Part shown: in pieces, positions 1 to 8,496 of the stretch | Layout: the number at the start of each line of letters is the position of its first letter | Position numbering within the stretch: the first letter of the stretch is position 1 | Source: Deltaproteobacteria bacterium | GTDB lineage: Bacteria; Bdellovibrionota_B; Oligoflexia; Oligoflexales; CAIYRB01 | Length of the DNA stretch: 64,000 nucleotides | Assembly (NCBI GenBank): GCA_016874735.1 | Contig: VGTI01000014.1 | Span: 1-64,000, forward strand | Direction of reading: 5' to 3' | The notes under the pieces: model-generated | Database searches by the model: none | Told to the model about the DNA's origin: nothing | What the model saw: the letters and a program-made list of their open reading frames with translations, nothing else | Position numbers and translations under genes: made by a program

Positions 1-633
1 GGTCTGGACGAAGAACTTCTTCGCCTTCTTCTTGAAGATATCCCTTTTTGCGCAGGAACTTGATCGTCTTGGTCGCGATCTTTTCGACAACATCACAGAC
101 TTCTTGGTCTGTCGGTGGCTCAAATGCAAGGTGATCGATCCCGGCAGCGGATTTTCAATGCCTTTGGACTTTGCGATGCAGGTGTAATAGGCAGTAATCT
201 CTTTGGAGGCAATTTGATGAACTTTACTCGTCAGCTTTTTATTTGTGGCCATCCAGAACCTGAGAGGGATGGGCAGGCTGAGTACCCACTGGCGATAAGG
301 TGCGTCGGGCAACACATTATCGATCAAATGATAAGCTTTTTCCGCCATTCTCTTGCCACAGCACGACGGACAAAAACCGCGACCCTTGCACAAAAACGGT
401 ACCGCCCGATCAAAATCGCAGGCCTTACATTTTGTGCGCAAAAAACCGTACTGAAGAACCCCGCAGCGCAGATAACCCCTGAGCTCTTTGACAACAAATT
501 CCGGAAGCCCCTTGCCGTCAGTTTCTCTTTGTGCGATGAAGGTCTCGACATGCTCGGCAAGGACCTCGCACAGGACTGTGTCTTCGGGCTGTCTTGCCTG
601 GTAGGTGTGAACTTGTTTTTGAGCCTCGCCCAT
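1..633 (-). pseudogene. IS91-like transposase, N-terminal part, frameshifted, cut by window edge
   Basis: Reading leftward from the ATG at 633, one frame stays open to the window edge and gives the zinc-binding N-terminus of IS91/Y2-type (HUH) transposases: CGVLQYGF, a CKAC pair, CKGRGFCPSC, GKRMAEKAYHLIDNVLP and APYRQWVLSLPIPLR. Near 130-160 the family-like sequence moves to another frame (VVEKIATKTIKFLRKKGYL, then EEVLRPD at the edge), so the gene appears frameshifted and inactive. The same family recurs at 49961-50422 and 55905-56990, but this copy is clearly diverged from those two. The catalytic half would lie outside the window. Family assignment is from recognised motifs, not a search. 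Confidence 0.75.
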
Positions 634-1052
634 GTGGGCGAACTTTGACGCTTAGCCAGCTGATGAGAAGTGACCTCGGAGGGAGTGTGAAGATGTCCGC
701 GGGCGACATGCCTCATTCTGATGCCTTTGCAGTGCTCCAGTATTTGCTGTCTCGTGAGATAGCGACGGTTGGTGCGGATTCACCGCGCACTAAGCTGCAT
801 GACGACTTTTCGCTTTTTCATGCACTGACGGCTTGCGCTTGATCGACCTTGTCCATGCTTCCACTTCGAAGGCATTAAATGTGTCGTGCGGGGGGCTTGC
901 ACACCGCTCTAGGATCTGGCTCCCTATTTGTTAGTATCGGTTCTCCTGCTGATCCGCTCCAGCACCGCGAACCTGTAGCTGCATTAACATAACTGTGCAT
1001 GTACGCATAAAGCAAAACGCAGTATATAGCCGTAGCAGAGTGAAATTATATG
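634..1052. other. about 420 bases without a convincing gene
   Basis: This lies behind the start of the transposase remnant and probably contains the flank of that element. Short readable stretches on the minus strand (about 680-830) are broken by in-frame stops. I see no RNA gene or terminator here. Confidence 0.4.
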
Positions 1053-1069
1053 TAAGTTGCAGCAACTTA
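1053..1069. promoter_or_regulatory. 17-bp perfect palindrome upstream of the rsmI remnant
   Basis: TAAGTTGC-A-GCAACTTA reads the same on both strands. It ends 9 bases before the ATG at 1079. It could be a dimeric operator or a leftover recombination site; nothing in the window identifies the binding protein. Confidence 0.4.
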
Positions 1070-1078
1070 TTGTGCAGC

Positions 1079-1318
1079 ATGAGCCGCGCTTCCCAGGATC
1101 CCCAAATGACTAAGATCCCGTCATCCGAAACTACCGATGCCCCTGAGACAAATGCGAGTTTTGGGCCGGTCGTCTACATCGTCGCCACGCCCATTGGCCA
1201 TCTTAAGGATCTGACGCCGCGTGCGCGCCGTACTTTGGCCGGCGTCGATATCGTCGCAGCCGAAGACACCCGACAGTCGCGTTAGTTGCTGAATCACTTC
1301 GGGTCAGATAAAAACTAA
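1079..1318 (+). pseudogene. rsmI: rsmI N-terminal remnant (16S rRNA C1402 ribose methyltransferase)
   Basis: After about 35 unconserved residues the frame reads VVYIVATPIGHLKDLTPRA, then RTLAGVDIVAAEDTRQSR, which is the unmistakable start of RsmI, the S-adenosylmethionine enzyme that 2'-O-methylates C1402 of 16S rRNA. The frame is stopped by TAG at 1283-1285. Family sequence continues one codon later (LLNHFGSDKN) and is stopped again by TAA at 1316-1318. Everything beyond roughly residue 70 of a protein that is normally about 280-300 residues long is missing. It cannot encode a working enzyme. A full rsmI elsewhere on the chromosome is likely but not visible here. Confidence 0.85.
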
Positions 1319-1458
1319 TTTTTAGTGCGCCCAAAGTGGCATGCGTTGGGTCCATTCAAATTGACCGGGTTTGGGCCCAAGATTGACATTTGATCTAGCG
1401 CAGACTAACTAAACTATAGCTAAGACTTTGGACGCTTTTATTTTCCAGGAGGATTCCA

Positions 1459-2382
1459 ATGACCAGATGGTCGATGTTAAGAGCTCTAGCCAGCGCTGTG
1501 TTTGGATTTTCGCTCGCACATAGTGCTGTCGCCGCTGATTTTGCCACAGCCGATCGACTGTTCAGTCAACGTGAGAATAATCGTGCCGTCATTGCGCAGG
1601 CGCGCTCTGAATTTTTGCAGCTTCTTGATAGCGCCAACAACGTCAACGATAAGATTCGCGCTGCCGAGCAGCTCGGTCGTCTCGCACTGTACGAAGGGGA
1701 GATGCTGAGCCCTAAGTCTGATTTCGCCAATCGGCGCGCCGTCTTTGGCGATTGCTGGTGCCGCAATGCTTCGCTTTTCAGCCGTACTTGTAACGAGCCA
1801 GGTTGGGTTGAGAAAATCAGTCCTGCAGCAATCGGTCAGCGCGTGCCTGCCTACTTCTATTACCGCGGTATGTGCATTGGTTACTGGGGCGAGGCGAGCA
1901 CCGTACTCGAGCAAGCTGCATTCTCTGGAGCTCTACGCGATACAGTCAATGCTGGCTTGGATGTTGCTAGTCAAAGTGCCGCCAGCAGTGCGTATGAAGG
2001 TGGAGCGGTCCACCGGGTCGCTGCCAATGTGTGGTCGAACCCGCTCGCTCGAGCCGTTGGCCTCTATGATGCCAAGAAAGCTCTCGCTCAAATTGATCGC
2101 GCACTTGCTGCGCCAGCAAATGGCAGCCAGGATCCTGGTTCCCTCTACTTTGATAACCATCACACCAAAATCGTCGTACTTAAGCAGTTGCACTCGGACG
2201 AGCCAAGCGCAGGTTGGAAGCAAAAAGCTATCGATTTTGCCAACGAGACTCTGCTCGACATGATGGACCGGCTTGCGCAGGATCAGATTCCTGCCTCGAG
2301 GGCTCCTGAGTTTCAGGAGATCTATGACCACATCAAGATCTCTTACCGCGGCTTGACCGGTCGTGACTGGCAGCCTGAGTAA
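1459..2382 (+). CDS. secreted protein, TatT/TPR-like, unknown function
   Basis: A 307-residue protein starting at an ATG behind a strong AGGAGG site. Residues 1-26 form a signal peptide ending at AVAA, so it is periplasmic or secreted. The rest is alpha-helical in character. A central stretch (YEGGAVHRVAANVWSNPLA, then a helix pair ending in DRALAA) recalls the TatT component of TRAP-associated solute systems, which is a TPR-like fold; this is a weak family impression. It is the only intact gene in the first 2.9 kb and stands alone: broken genes lie on both sides and an intrinsic terminator follows at 2417-2449. A TTGACA at 1383-1388 may be part of its promoter, but I see no convincing -10 at normal spacing. 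Confidence 0.75.
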   Translation: MTRWSMLRALASAVFGFSLAHSAVAADFATADRLFSQRENNRAVIAQARSEFLQLLDSANNVNDKIRAAEQLGRLALYEGEMLSPKSDFANRRAVFGDCWCRNASLFSRTCNEPGWVEKISPAAIGQRVPAYFYYRGMCIGYWGEASTVLEQAAFSGALRDTVNAGLDVASQSAASSAYEGGAVHRVAANVWSNPLARAVGLYDAKKALAQIDRALAAPANGSQDPGSLYFDNHHTKIVVLKQLHSDEPSAGWKQKAIDFANETLLDMMDRLAQDQIPASRAPEFQEIYDHIKISYRGLTGRDWQPE

Positions 2383-2416
2383 AGTTTGGCCTGTTTTCAC
2401 TCCCATCACAAAGAGG

Positions 2417-2449
2417 GGCTGCCTGTCGTTTGCGAAGGCAGCCTTTGTT
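2417..2449 (+). terminator. intrinsic terminator after the 1459 gene
   Basis: GGCTGCCT (2417-2424) pairs with AGGCAGCC (2436-2443) around an 11-base loop, followed by TTTGTT. It lies 34 bases after the stop codon. Confidence 0.7.
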
Positions 2450-2502
2450 ATGTATGGAAATTTGGTGAAAAGTCCCTAATAAATCGATGAAGCGCTTTCG
2501 CT

Positions 2503-2730
2503 ATGCCGACTCAGGTCAGTAGATTGGTCAGGGGTGCACTCTGTACGGGCGTCATTCTTGGCTGCACAACACCGGTATGGGCATTTGAAGACACCAGAGT
2601 GTTGCCAAAAGGTGTACGCAATCTGACTATCCGAACCGTCAACACCAATTTTGACACCATCACCGACCCGAGTGGGCCTCGCCAACCCCTGACTACCTTG
2701 ATCTCCCGATCCCAGCGTCTCGCTGCGTAG
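2503..2730 (+). pseudogene. truncated start of an outer-membrane/exported protein gene
   Basis: Codes a signal peptide (about residues 1-27, ending TTPVWA) followed by FEDTRVLPKGVRNLTIRTV, which looks like the mature N-terminus of a long outer-membrane protein. The family-like sequence stops around 2695. From there the same strand only reads through the back of a PEGA-domain gene (2690-2951 minus) and ends at a chance stop. The start codon has no good ribosome site. I read it as a 5' fragment left by a deletion or rearrangement whose breakpoint is near 2690-2705. Calling the original product an outer-membrane protein is inference. Confidence 0.55.
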
Positions 2731-2951
2731 GTGATGACTACGGTGTGACGTCCCTCGGGGAGTATCAGAGTGGTCGGTGTCCGCTCTTTGACGGCGTGCC
2801 CATCGACCTCTATCTCGGCCTGGAGCTCGACGCCCTGGTCGGCGTATGCGGAAATCTCGGCGTTGCCTGTCCCTTGCGACGCAGCAAAGGCGTGCTAGCG
2901 CGCTAGTACATTAACAACCAAGATCAAGACTATCGATGGGACGGTTTTCAT
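2690..2951 (-). pseudogene. PEGA-domain lipoprotein/secreted protein, stop-interrupted and truncated
   Basis: From an ATG at 2951 the minus strand gives a signal-peptide-like start (MKTVPSIVLILVVNVLAR), then an in-frame TAG at 2895-2897. The same frame continues as GTGNAEISAYADQGVELQAE, IEVDGHAVKERTPTTLILP and EGRHTVVITYAARRWDREI, a good match to the PEGA fold of surface proteins, in which a small domain decorates the envelope. After about 2700 the frame is only the antisense of the neighbouring truncated gene. So it carries two lesions, a nonsense codon inside the signal peptide region and loss of its 3' part. It is divergent from the amidohydrolase at 2991. Confidence 0.6.
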
Positions 2952-2990
2952 GCTCTGATAATAACGCGGCATCAGATGGAGGCGCAATGC

Positions 2991-4334
2991 ATGGCAACAG
3001 TACTTAAAAACTTCATCATCGTCACAGTCGATCCCAATAACCGCATCATCCGTGATGGCACTCTGGTTTTTGACCACGGCAAGATCACCGCCATTGGTTC
3101 GGCGGGCTCGGTCCATGGTCCATACGACGCCACTGTGATTGACGGCCGCGGCGTGATGGCCGTGATGCCTGGCTTTGTCGATGCTCATAGCCATTCGAGT
3201 CTACTTCGTGGCTACTCCGAGAATCTAAACCTCATGGACTGGTTGCCCGTCTATCAGCGAGAGCATCAGGTGTTAACTGCCGAGGACGCCTACTGGGCCT
3301 CCCTACTCTGTTACCTTGAGGCACTCAAGGGTGGCACAACGACTGTGCTAGATATGTATCGCTACATGGACCGCTCTGCCGATGCCGCTACGGCGCTCGG
3401 ACTACGTGTCCATCTGGCGCCTTATGTTGCCGATAGCGGTAATAAGGACTTTTTTGAAACACTCGATAGCAACGAGCAATTACTCGCCAAATATCACGGT
3501 CATGCGCACGGCCGCATCAAGGCTATGGTTGGACTTGAGCACCTCTTTTACTGCACACGCCAAGCCTACGAGCGCGCCGCAGCGATGGCTGCGCATTATG
3601 ACGTTCTCCTCCATACGCACTCGAGCGAGCTTAAATCTGAGGTCGATGCTGTCCTAGGTCACTTTGGTAAGTTGCCGATCCATCAACTCGATGCCTACGG
3701 CGCTATCGGCCCGCGTACGCTGCTTGCGCACGGTGTTTGGCTAGACGAGAGTGAGATGAACTGCCTCCGCGACCGCGGCATTGCCGGTGTCGTGCTCTGT
3801 CCGACGAGCAATGCAAAACTCGCGGGAGGCATTCCGCCATACGAACGCTACGCGGCAAAGGGGATACCCACGGGGCTAGGCACCGACGGCCCGATCTCCA
3901 ATAACTCGCTCAGCATGTGGGAGCTCATGAAGTTTGGCTCCCTCCAACAAAAAGTCGCTACGTTCGACGCGGCGGCCCTACCAGCCCACGACTCGCTGCG
4001 TCTCGCCACCATGGGCGGAGCCCGGGTCCTGCGTGAGGACCAGCGCATCGGATCGCTGGAGGTCGGTAAAGAGGCTGACCTCGTTACCGTCAACCTCTGG
4101 CAACCGCACTTGATGCCACTCTTACGTGACGATGAGCATGACCCGCTACCGTGGAATCTGGTCTACGCCGGTCGTGCCAGCGATGTGGTGGATGTTTGGG
4201 TAAACGGCGAACAGTTGATCAGCCAAGGACGGAGTACCCGCGTGGATGAAGACCTAGTCCTGCGGCGCGTCCAACTCCAGACGGCAAGCTTGCTTGAGCG
4301 TCGCAAAGCGACGCGGCATGTCAGTATGGTCTGA
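2991..4334 (+). CDS. amidohydrolase, MTA/SAH deaminase-like (MtaD/TRZ-ATZ family)
   Basis: A metal-dependent hydrolase of the amidohydrolase superfamily, about 447 residues, probably deaminating a purine-type substrate such as 5'-methylthioadenosine or S-adenosylhomocysteine. Visible metal ligands are HSH in PGFVDAHSHSSLLRGYSENL, a His in VLLHTHSSE, the AHGV His, and the Asp in GLGTDGPISNN. The C-terminus returns to the small beta-sandwich that also uses the first 55 residues (IGSLEVGKEADLVTV, VWVNGEQL). I chose the ATG at 2991 because GGAGG sits 9 bases upstream; the in-frame ATG at 2976 lacks such a site. Guanine deaminase or chlorohydrolase activity are alternatives. It stands alone, with no pathway partners next to it. 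Confidence 0.85.
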   Translation: MATVLKNFIIVTVDPNNRIIRDGTLVFDHGKITAIGSAGSVHGPYDATVIDGRGVMAVMPGFVDAHSHSSLLRGYSENLNLMDWLPVYQREHQVLTAEDAYWASLLCYLEALKGGTTTVLDMYRYMDRSADAATALGLRVHLAPYVADSGNKDFFETLDSNEQLLAKYHGHAHGRIKAMVGLEHLFYCTRQAYERAAAMAAHYDVLLHTHSSELKSEVDAVLGHFGKLPIHQLDAYGAIGPRTLLAHGVWLDESEMNCLRDRGIAGVVLCPTSNAKLAGGIPPYERYAAKGIPTGLGTDGPISNNSLSMWELMKFGSLQQKVATFDAAALPAHDSLRLATMGGARVLREDQRIGSLEVGKEADLVTVNLWQPHLMPLLRDDEHDPLPWNLVYAGRASDVVDVWVNGEQLISQGRSTRVDEDLVLRRVQLQTASLLERRKATRHVSMV

Positions 4335-4439
4335 GTACTAAGGTAACGGCGCACATAACCAAAAGAACTTGTCAATCATTACAAGCTGTTACTGCTAGTC
4401 GTTGATGGCAAATTAGAGTGTAATCCCTTCGGTAGTCGG

Positions 4440-4477
4440 AAATTGCACTTTTAGTGCATATACTAAAAGTGCAATTT
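4440..4477. promoter_or_regulatory. perfect 16-bp inverted repeat before the AAA ATPase
   Basis: AAATTGCACTTTTAGT (4440-4455) and its exact reverse complement (4462-4477) flank a 6-base spacer GCATAT. Inside it lies a smaller palindrome, TGCAC-TTTTA-GTGCA. It ends 3 bases before the ribosome site GGGAGA (4481-4486) of the ATPase gene, so it would sit as a hairpin in the mRNA leader or as a dimer-binding operator. Confidence 0.6.
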
Positions 4478-4493
4478 GCCGGGAGATTAAAAT

Positions 4494-5225
4494 TTGTCCA
4501 GTAATATTAGGCACTTTTTATACAACACCTTAGTCGATCGTGCCAATTTGTGTAATTTGACCCGTGAGGCGCAATTGCTAGCCGACGCCCTGCGATGCTC
4601 CGACAAGATCGTGATTTACGGCAAGAGAGACAGCGGCAAAACAAGTTTAGTAAAAAGCATAGTCATACCAGATTGGCTACGGCAGACGCCTGCTGGCATG
4701 GCAATTTACATCGAGCTTTATGGCGTGAGATCCATCACTGACGTTGCAGAAAAGCTAACTTTGTACTTCAACAAAGCCTATCAATCCACCTTTACAATTA
4801 AGGCCACCCTTAAATCGACTGCCGCGATGATCAAGGGGCTTAGGCCATCCTTTGCCGTTTCACCCGATGCCAGTATCGAAGCAAGTGTCACGAACAACGC
4901 CGCCAAGTCACGTCCCACAGTCGAAAATTTTTTTGCTAATGTCAAAAAACTACATGAAAATGGCGTTGAGGTTGCAATTATCATCGATGAATTCCAGGAT
5001 ATTGCCTTAGCGACTGGGTGCGAGGAACTACTCCGCGAGGAAATGCAGAAACTCCCGTTCGAAATTCCCATTATAATTCTTGGATCCAAGCAGCATTTAC
5101 TGGCGAAAATCTTCCAAAGACCAAGGGCTCCATTTTTTAATTGGGGAAAGCGGCTAGAGATTAAACCTCTGCCAGTTGACGAGTACAATGATTACATCAT
5201 CGAAAGATTTGGATTTCATCATTAA
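4494..5225 (+). CDS. AAA ATPase (archaeal-ATPase type), N-terminal part up to an in-frame stop
   Basis: A 243-residue P-loop ATPase fragment with Walker A GKRDSGKTSL near residue 43 and Walker B VAIIIDEFQDIA near 165, followed by a sensor-like IIILGSKQHLL. The layout (ATPase, then KPLPVDEYNDYIIERF) is that of the archaeal-type ATPase family (Pfam ATPase_2), which normally continues into a winged helix. Translation starts at TTG, 7 bases after GGGAGA. The frame is closed by TAA at 5223-5225 and reopens in the same frame, so this and 5244-5648 are one gene split by a nonsense codon. Base composition looks AT-richer than its neighbours, suggesting transfer. Its role is unknown; relatives often travel as single mobile-looking genes. 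Confidence 0.7.
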   Translation: MSSNIRHFLYNTLVDRANLCNLTREAQLLADALRCSDKIVIYGKRDSGKTSLVKSIVIPDWLRQTPAGMAIYIELYGVRSITDVAEKLTLYFNKAYQSTFTIKATLKSTAAMIKGLRPSFAVSPDASIEASVTNNAAKSRPTVENFFANVKKLHENGVEVAIIIDEFQDIALATGCEELLREEMQKLPFEIPIIILGSKQHLLAKIFQRPRAPFFNWGKRLEIKPLPVDEYNDYIIERFGFHH

Positions 5226-5243
5226 AGAGCTGATCGATCTACG

Positions 5244-5648
5244 TTGACCAGCCTCCAAGAAAAACTTCTGCGAAATGCCGAAGCTATCAATATGTTCTGC
5301 TCGCACATTGTCAATACCTTAGGTGATCAAGGTTGCATTATCGATGTGACAATCGACGACATTACTACCACTCTAAATAGCTATATCGCCTCTTTGGGCG
5401 GTGAGTTTGAGACCTATCTCGACAATTACACAAGAAATGAAGTCAGGGTACTTACTCTGATTGCAAAACAAGAGATACTTCGAAATCCAATGGGCAAAGA
5501 CAACTTAAGTATCCTCAAAATATCTGCTAGTGGGCTGCGAAAAATTCTCGAAAAGCTGCTCGACCATGCCGATATCTACCGCGAAAAAAATGGCTATGTT
5601 CTCAGTAAACCCTTACTGATGCATTATCTGCGTGATTGGCGGCTCTAA
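5244..5648 (+). pseudogene. C-terminal winged-helix part of the same ATPase, downstream of the stop
   Basis: In the same frame as 4494-5225, with six codons between the TAA and the TTG at 5244. The 134 residues look like the C-terminal helical and winged-helix portion of this ATPase family (NEVRVLTLIAKQEILRNPMG followed by a recognition-helix-like SASGLRKILEKLL and a strand pair YREKNGYVLSKPLL). No ribosome site precedes the TTG, so separate translation is doubtful. It could be a plain pseudogene, a readthrough product or a sequencing error at the TAA. Confidence 0.6.
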
Positions 5649-5732
5649 AGCAGCATGTATCTTCATATATCTTACGGCGCCGTTCACGCCCACCGATGAA
5701 CTCTCAACATCAAAGACCACGCGAGTTAATAA

Positions 5733-6917
5733 TTGAAGAAACTACCCTTACTCATCTCTGGCGCCGGCATAGCCGGACCCACGGCAGCCTACTGGCTTTA
5801 CCGCTACGGCTTTAAAACCACCATCGTCGAGCGGGCAAGTGAGCTACGCCTTGGCGGACAAAATGTCGACGTCCGCGGTGCCGGCCGCATCGTCACGCGG
5901 CGGATGGGTATTGAGGACACCATCAGGGCGGCCACCACGGGCGAGCGCGGCCTCCGCTTTATCGATCAGGATGGATCGAGCGTTGCGGAATTCCCAGTAT
6001 CCAAGTCGGAGTCTAGAGGTTTCACAGCGGAACTAGAAATCCTGCGCGGTGATCTCGCCCGCATACTCTACGACCAAACGTCTAACTCTAGCGAATATCT
6101 GTTCGGTGAGCGCATCGTGGCTATTAATGACGGACCTGATGCCGTCACGGTGAAATTTCAGTCCGGACTCGAACGCGCCTTCAGTCTCGTCATCATCGCT
6201 GATGGAGTACACTCGCCGACGCGTGAGCTGGTTTTTCCTGGCGCTACAGAAGTCCGTGAACTAGGCCTTACCATGGCCTACCTAACGATTCCTCGTTTAC
6301 CATCGGATACGAATTGGGCCCTCTGGCAGAATGCCCCTGGCGGTCGCGCCATTTTGTTGCGTCCCGACAATGCTGGCACGATGCGTGCGTCGCTATCATT
6401 TCTCGCGCCAGCTTCAGGCCACGAGCGCGCGAGTACAGCGGAGCAACGACGCTTACTCAGGGATAAGTTCCGCGACGCAGGTTGCTTGGCACCGCGCATA
6501 CTTGACGCCATGGAACACACTCCTGAACTCTACATGGACGCTATCGGCCAGATTAAAGCTCCCCACTGGAGCAGAGGCCGCGTGGTTTTGCTGGGTGACG
6601 CCGGCTATTGCCCTTCACCTATCAGTGGTATGGGTACAAGCCTCGCCTTTGTCGGCGCCTATGTGCTCGCAGGTGAACTGGCTCGCTCCAACGAATACCG
6701 CCAGGCCTTCGCCAACTACGAGCGCATCCTCCGCCCCTACGTCGCGAAAGCCCAGCAATTGCCGCCAGGCAGTCCCCGTCTGGCACACCCCAAGACTAAG
6801 CTGGGCATTCAACTCTTTCATCACATGTTACGATTCGCATCGCACCCAACCGTGACTGCCATCGGTCGCCGCCTATCAAAACCGAAGGCCGAGCAGGTGT
6901 CGCTACCAGAATACTAA
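5733..6917 (+). CDS. FAD-dependent monooxygenase (aromatic hydroxylase/TetX-like family)
   Basis: A 394-residue flavoprotein of the class A monooxygenase family. Residues 7-20 carry the dinucleotide fold GAGIAGPTAAYWL, the middle has the DG motif VIIADGVHSPTRE, and the C-terminal third has the FAD-ribityl motif GRVVLLGDAGYCPSPISGMG. Such enzymes use NAD(P)H and oxygen to hydroxylate an aromatic or polyketide-like substrate; no substrate is evident here. The start is TTG (5733), the most upstream codon consistent with the nucleotide-binding strand. No signal peptide, so cytoplasmic. It converges with the 6928-7917 gene, the stops being 10 bases apart. Confidence 0.85.
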   Translation: MKKLPLLISGAGIAGPTAAYWLYRYGFKTTIVERASELRLGGQNVDVRGAGRIVTRRMGIEDTIRAATTGERGLRFIDQDGSSVAEFPVSKSESRGFTAELEILRGDLARILYDQTSNSSEYLFGERIVAINDGPDAVTVKFQSGLERAFSLVIIADGVHSPTRELVFPGATEVRELGLTMAYLTIPRLPSDTNWALWQNAPGGRAILLRPDNAGTMRASLSFLAPASGHERASTAEQRRLLRDKFRDAGCLAPRILDAMEHTPELYMDAIGQIKAPHWSRGRVVLLGDAGYCPSPISGMGTSLAFVGAYVLAGELARSNEYRQAFANYERILRPYVAKAQQLPPGSPRLAHPKTKLGIQLFHHMLRFASHPTVTAIGRRLSKPKAEQVSLPEY

Positions 6918-6927
6918 GGGCCCCCGG

Positions 6928-7917
6928 TCATCGCCCCTCATCACACACCACCCAATAGGACCCATCGCCTCTGTACCGCACCACCTGAGTGATCTGATAA
7001 CGCCAAGCTTGGTCGATCAAGAGCTCGGTCCCGCGCGACGTAGCCGTCAGCCAAGTTACATCGTAGACGGGCGCCACCAGGGCGAAGTTACCGTAGACGA
7101 AATAAAGTAGCGGTCGGTACCGGTAGCTCGACTCTTGACGCACGTAGACCTCTGTGCGACTTGGTCGTCCTAGTGTGGGTTTCAGCTCTTTGATCGTGAC
7201 GCCGCATCCGAGCTTGAGTGCCATGTGTAGCCATTCGCGATCGAGGTCCTCCTGTTCGCGTTTCTGCCGTTCGATCGAGGCGAGCACACGGTCGTGTTTT
7301 GCTGCGGCGCTTAGCAGTTCATATTGATGACGGCGCATCTCGCGAAGCTCGGCGTCCCTAGCCTGCAGAAGCGCCTCTTGTTCGGCTGACTGGCGTTTTG
7401 CGGCTTCTACTTCTCGAGCCAAGGCGGCGTTCTTCGTGCGCTCTCTTTTAATGACGTCACGCTTAGCCTTGATCACAGCGATTGCTGGCTTTGGCCACCT
7501 TAATCGGATCACACTGCTGTAGACACCATCCACCATGCTGTCATCGGCCTTGAGGAGCTCCAACGCACCCCAATCGATGTGTTCGCCCGTCACGCTCACG
7601 TGCGCCTGCGTCGATGCCTCAACCTGATCAGCCGTGCCTTTGATGTGGGAATCGTAGGAGACGACACCACCGAAGACGCAGAGTATGGCGTTCTTACGTG
7701 CGTCAAGGAGCGCCGACTGAGCCGCGACAGTTTGAGATGCGCCGCTACCGTGACCGATGACGTAGAAGAATTGGCTGTCGCTACTGCAGTCGATATCGCG
7801 ATGACTCGAGGCATTCATGAAAGACTGCCCTAGCAGTGGAGTTGTCCTGAGGAATAGCAGAGCACCGCAGATTGACAAAAATAAAGATGATTTGGTTACA
7901 CCCACACGACACCTCAC
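6928..7917 (-). CDS. exported LPP20-like protein with central coiled coil
   Basis: A 329-residue exported protein (hydrophobic signal segment about residues 10-30). Residues 45-95 (YVIGHGSGASQTVAAQSALL, then DARKNAILCVFGGVV) resemble the LPP20/FlgP-type envelope domain. Residues about 150-230 are a charged coiled coil rich in Arg, Glu and Ala. The remaining C-terminal part is beta-rich and tyrosine-rich. Translation begins at GTG (7917) directly after the TGA of the upstream gene at 7918-8361, so the two are surely co-transcribed; a second GTG four codons in is possible. Function unknown. The plus-strand gene at 8497 has a similar domain, suggesting a shared envelope role. Confidence 0.6.
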   Translation of the reverse strand: MRCRVGVTKSSLFLSICGALLFLRTTPLLGQSFMNASSHRDIDCSSDSQFFYVIGHGSGASQTVAAQSALLDARKNAILCVFGGVVSYDSHIKGTADQVEASTQAHVSVTGEHIDWGALELLKADDSMVDGVYSSVIRLRWPKPAIAVIKAKRDVIKRERTKNAALAREVEAAKRQSAEQEALLQARDAELREMRRHQYELLSAAAKHDRVLASIERQKREQEDLDREWLHMALKLGCGVTIKELKPTLGRPSRTEVYVRQESSYRYRPLLYFVYGNFALVAPVYDVTWLTATSRGTELLIDQAWRYQITQVVRYRGDGSYWVVCDEGR

Positions 7918-8361
7918 TCACCGTCCTTTGACTATACCGGCCTCTATCCTATAAACCACCTCGCCCTGGGCATCATCTGCACGTAACTCACCGCTAAACC
8001 ATTTTGCTCTGCGCCCGACCATGCTATTCACTATTGCCTGTATCAGCTGCGCTTCCATGACGACGCTAGGGTCAAAAGACACTTTCCTCAGAAAAAATCG
8101 ACCGTCCAGAATCCCCCACTCGCACTGGAGCACTGGTGTCCGCGGTGACCAGGACGCCGCCTCGCAAAGGTCGATACCGAACTCGAGGAGATAGCTATAC
8201 AAGGGTTGTCCGAGCAGGGCCAGCGACCTACCCTCTGCGAGCAACCTGTCAGGCGAACCCATCAAATTTGCGACCAAAACCGTGCACATGTCACCCTCCC
8301 GTTGATCCGCCCATATGGTTGATACCCACTCCTCGGCACGAGCCATGTCACGAGAGGTCAT
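7918..8361 (-). CDS. unknown protein, first gene of a two-gene operon
   Basis: A 147-residue protein without signal peptide or membrane segment that I can see. It has one Cys near residue 26 and a stretch LLEFGIDLCEAASWSPRT. Its TGA abuts the GTG of the LPP20-like gene, so its product is probably needed with that envelope protein. The start at ATG 8361 is the first in the frame; an ATG five codons later is also possible. I do not recognise the family. Confidence 0.55.
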   Translation of the reverse strand: MTSRDMARAEEWVSTIWADQREGDMCTVLVANLMGSPDRLLAEGRSLALLGQPLYSYLLEFGIDLCEAASWSPRTPVLQCEWGILDGRFFLRKVSFDPSVVMEAQLIQAIVNSMVGRRAKWFSGELRADDAQGEVVYRIEAGIVKGR

Positions 8362-8496
8362 GGACCGTCCGCCCTCGTCGCAACGACCGGTGTGACCCTT
8401 CCTGACACGACCGAGGCCGATATGAGGCCTATCGGTGGTCTGACATACCGTCAGGCTCTTTCCGCGCCAGGGAAGCCTAGATTAAGGAGTTTGCCC

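Noticed and set aside
115-648. Plus-strand frame opposite the transposase remnant
   Set aside because: The minus strand in this interval carries clear transposase motifs; the plus frame is its shadow.
1383-1415. Sigma-70 promoter before the 1459 gene
   Set aside because: TTGACA is present but no acceptable -10 lies 16-18 bases downstream.
8392-8496. N-terminal extension of the 8497 lipoprotein
   Set aside because: It would bury the type II signal peptide; AAGGAG and the ATG at 8497 mark the true start.
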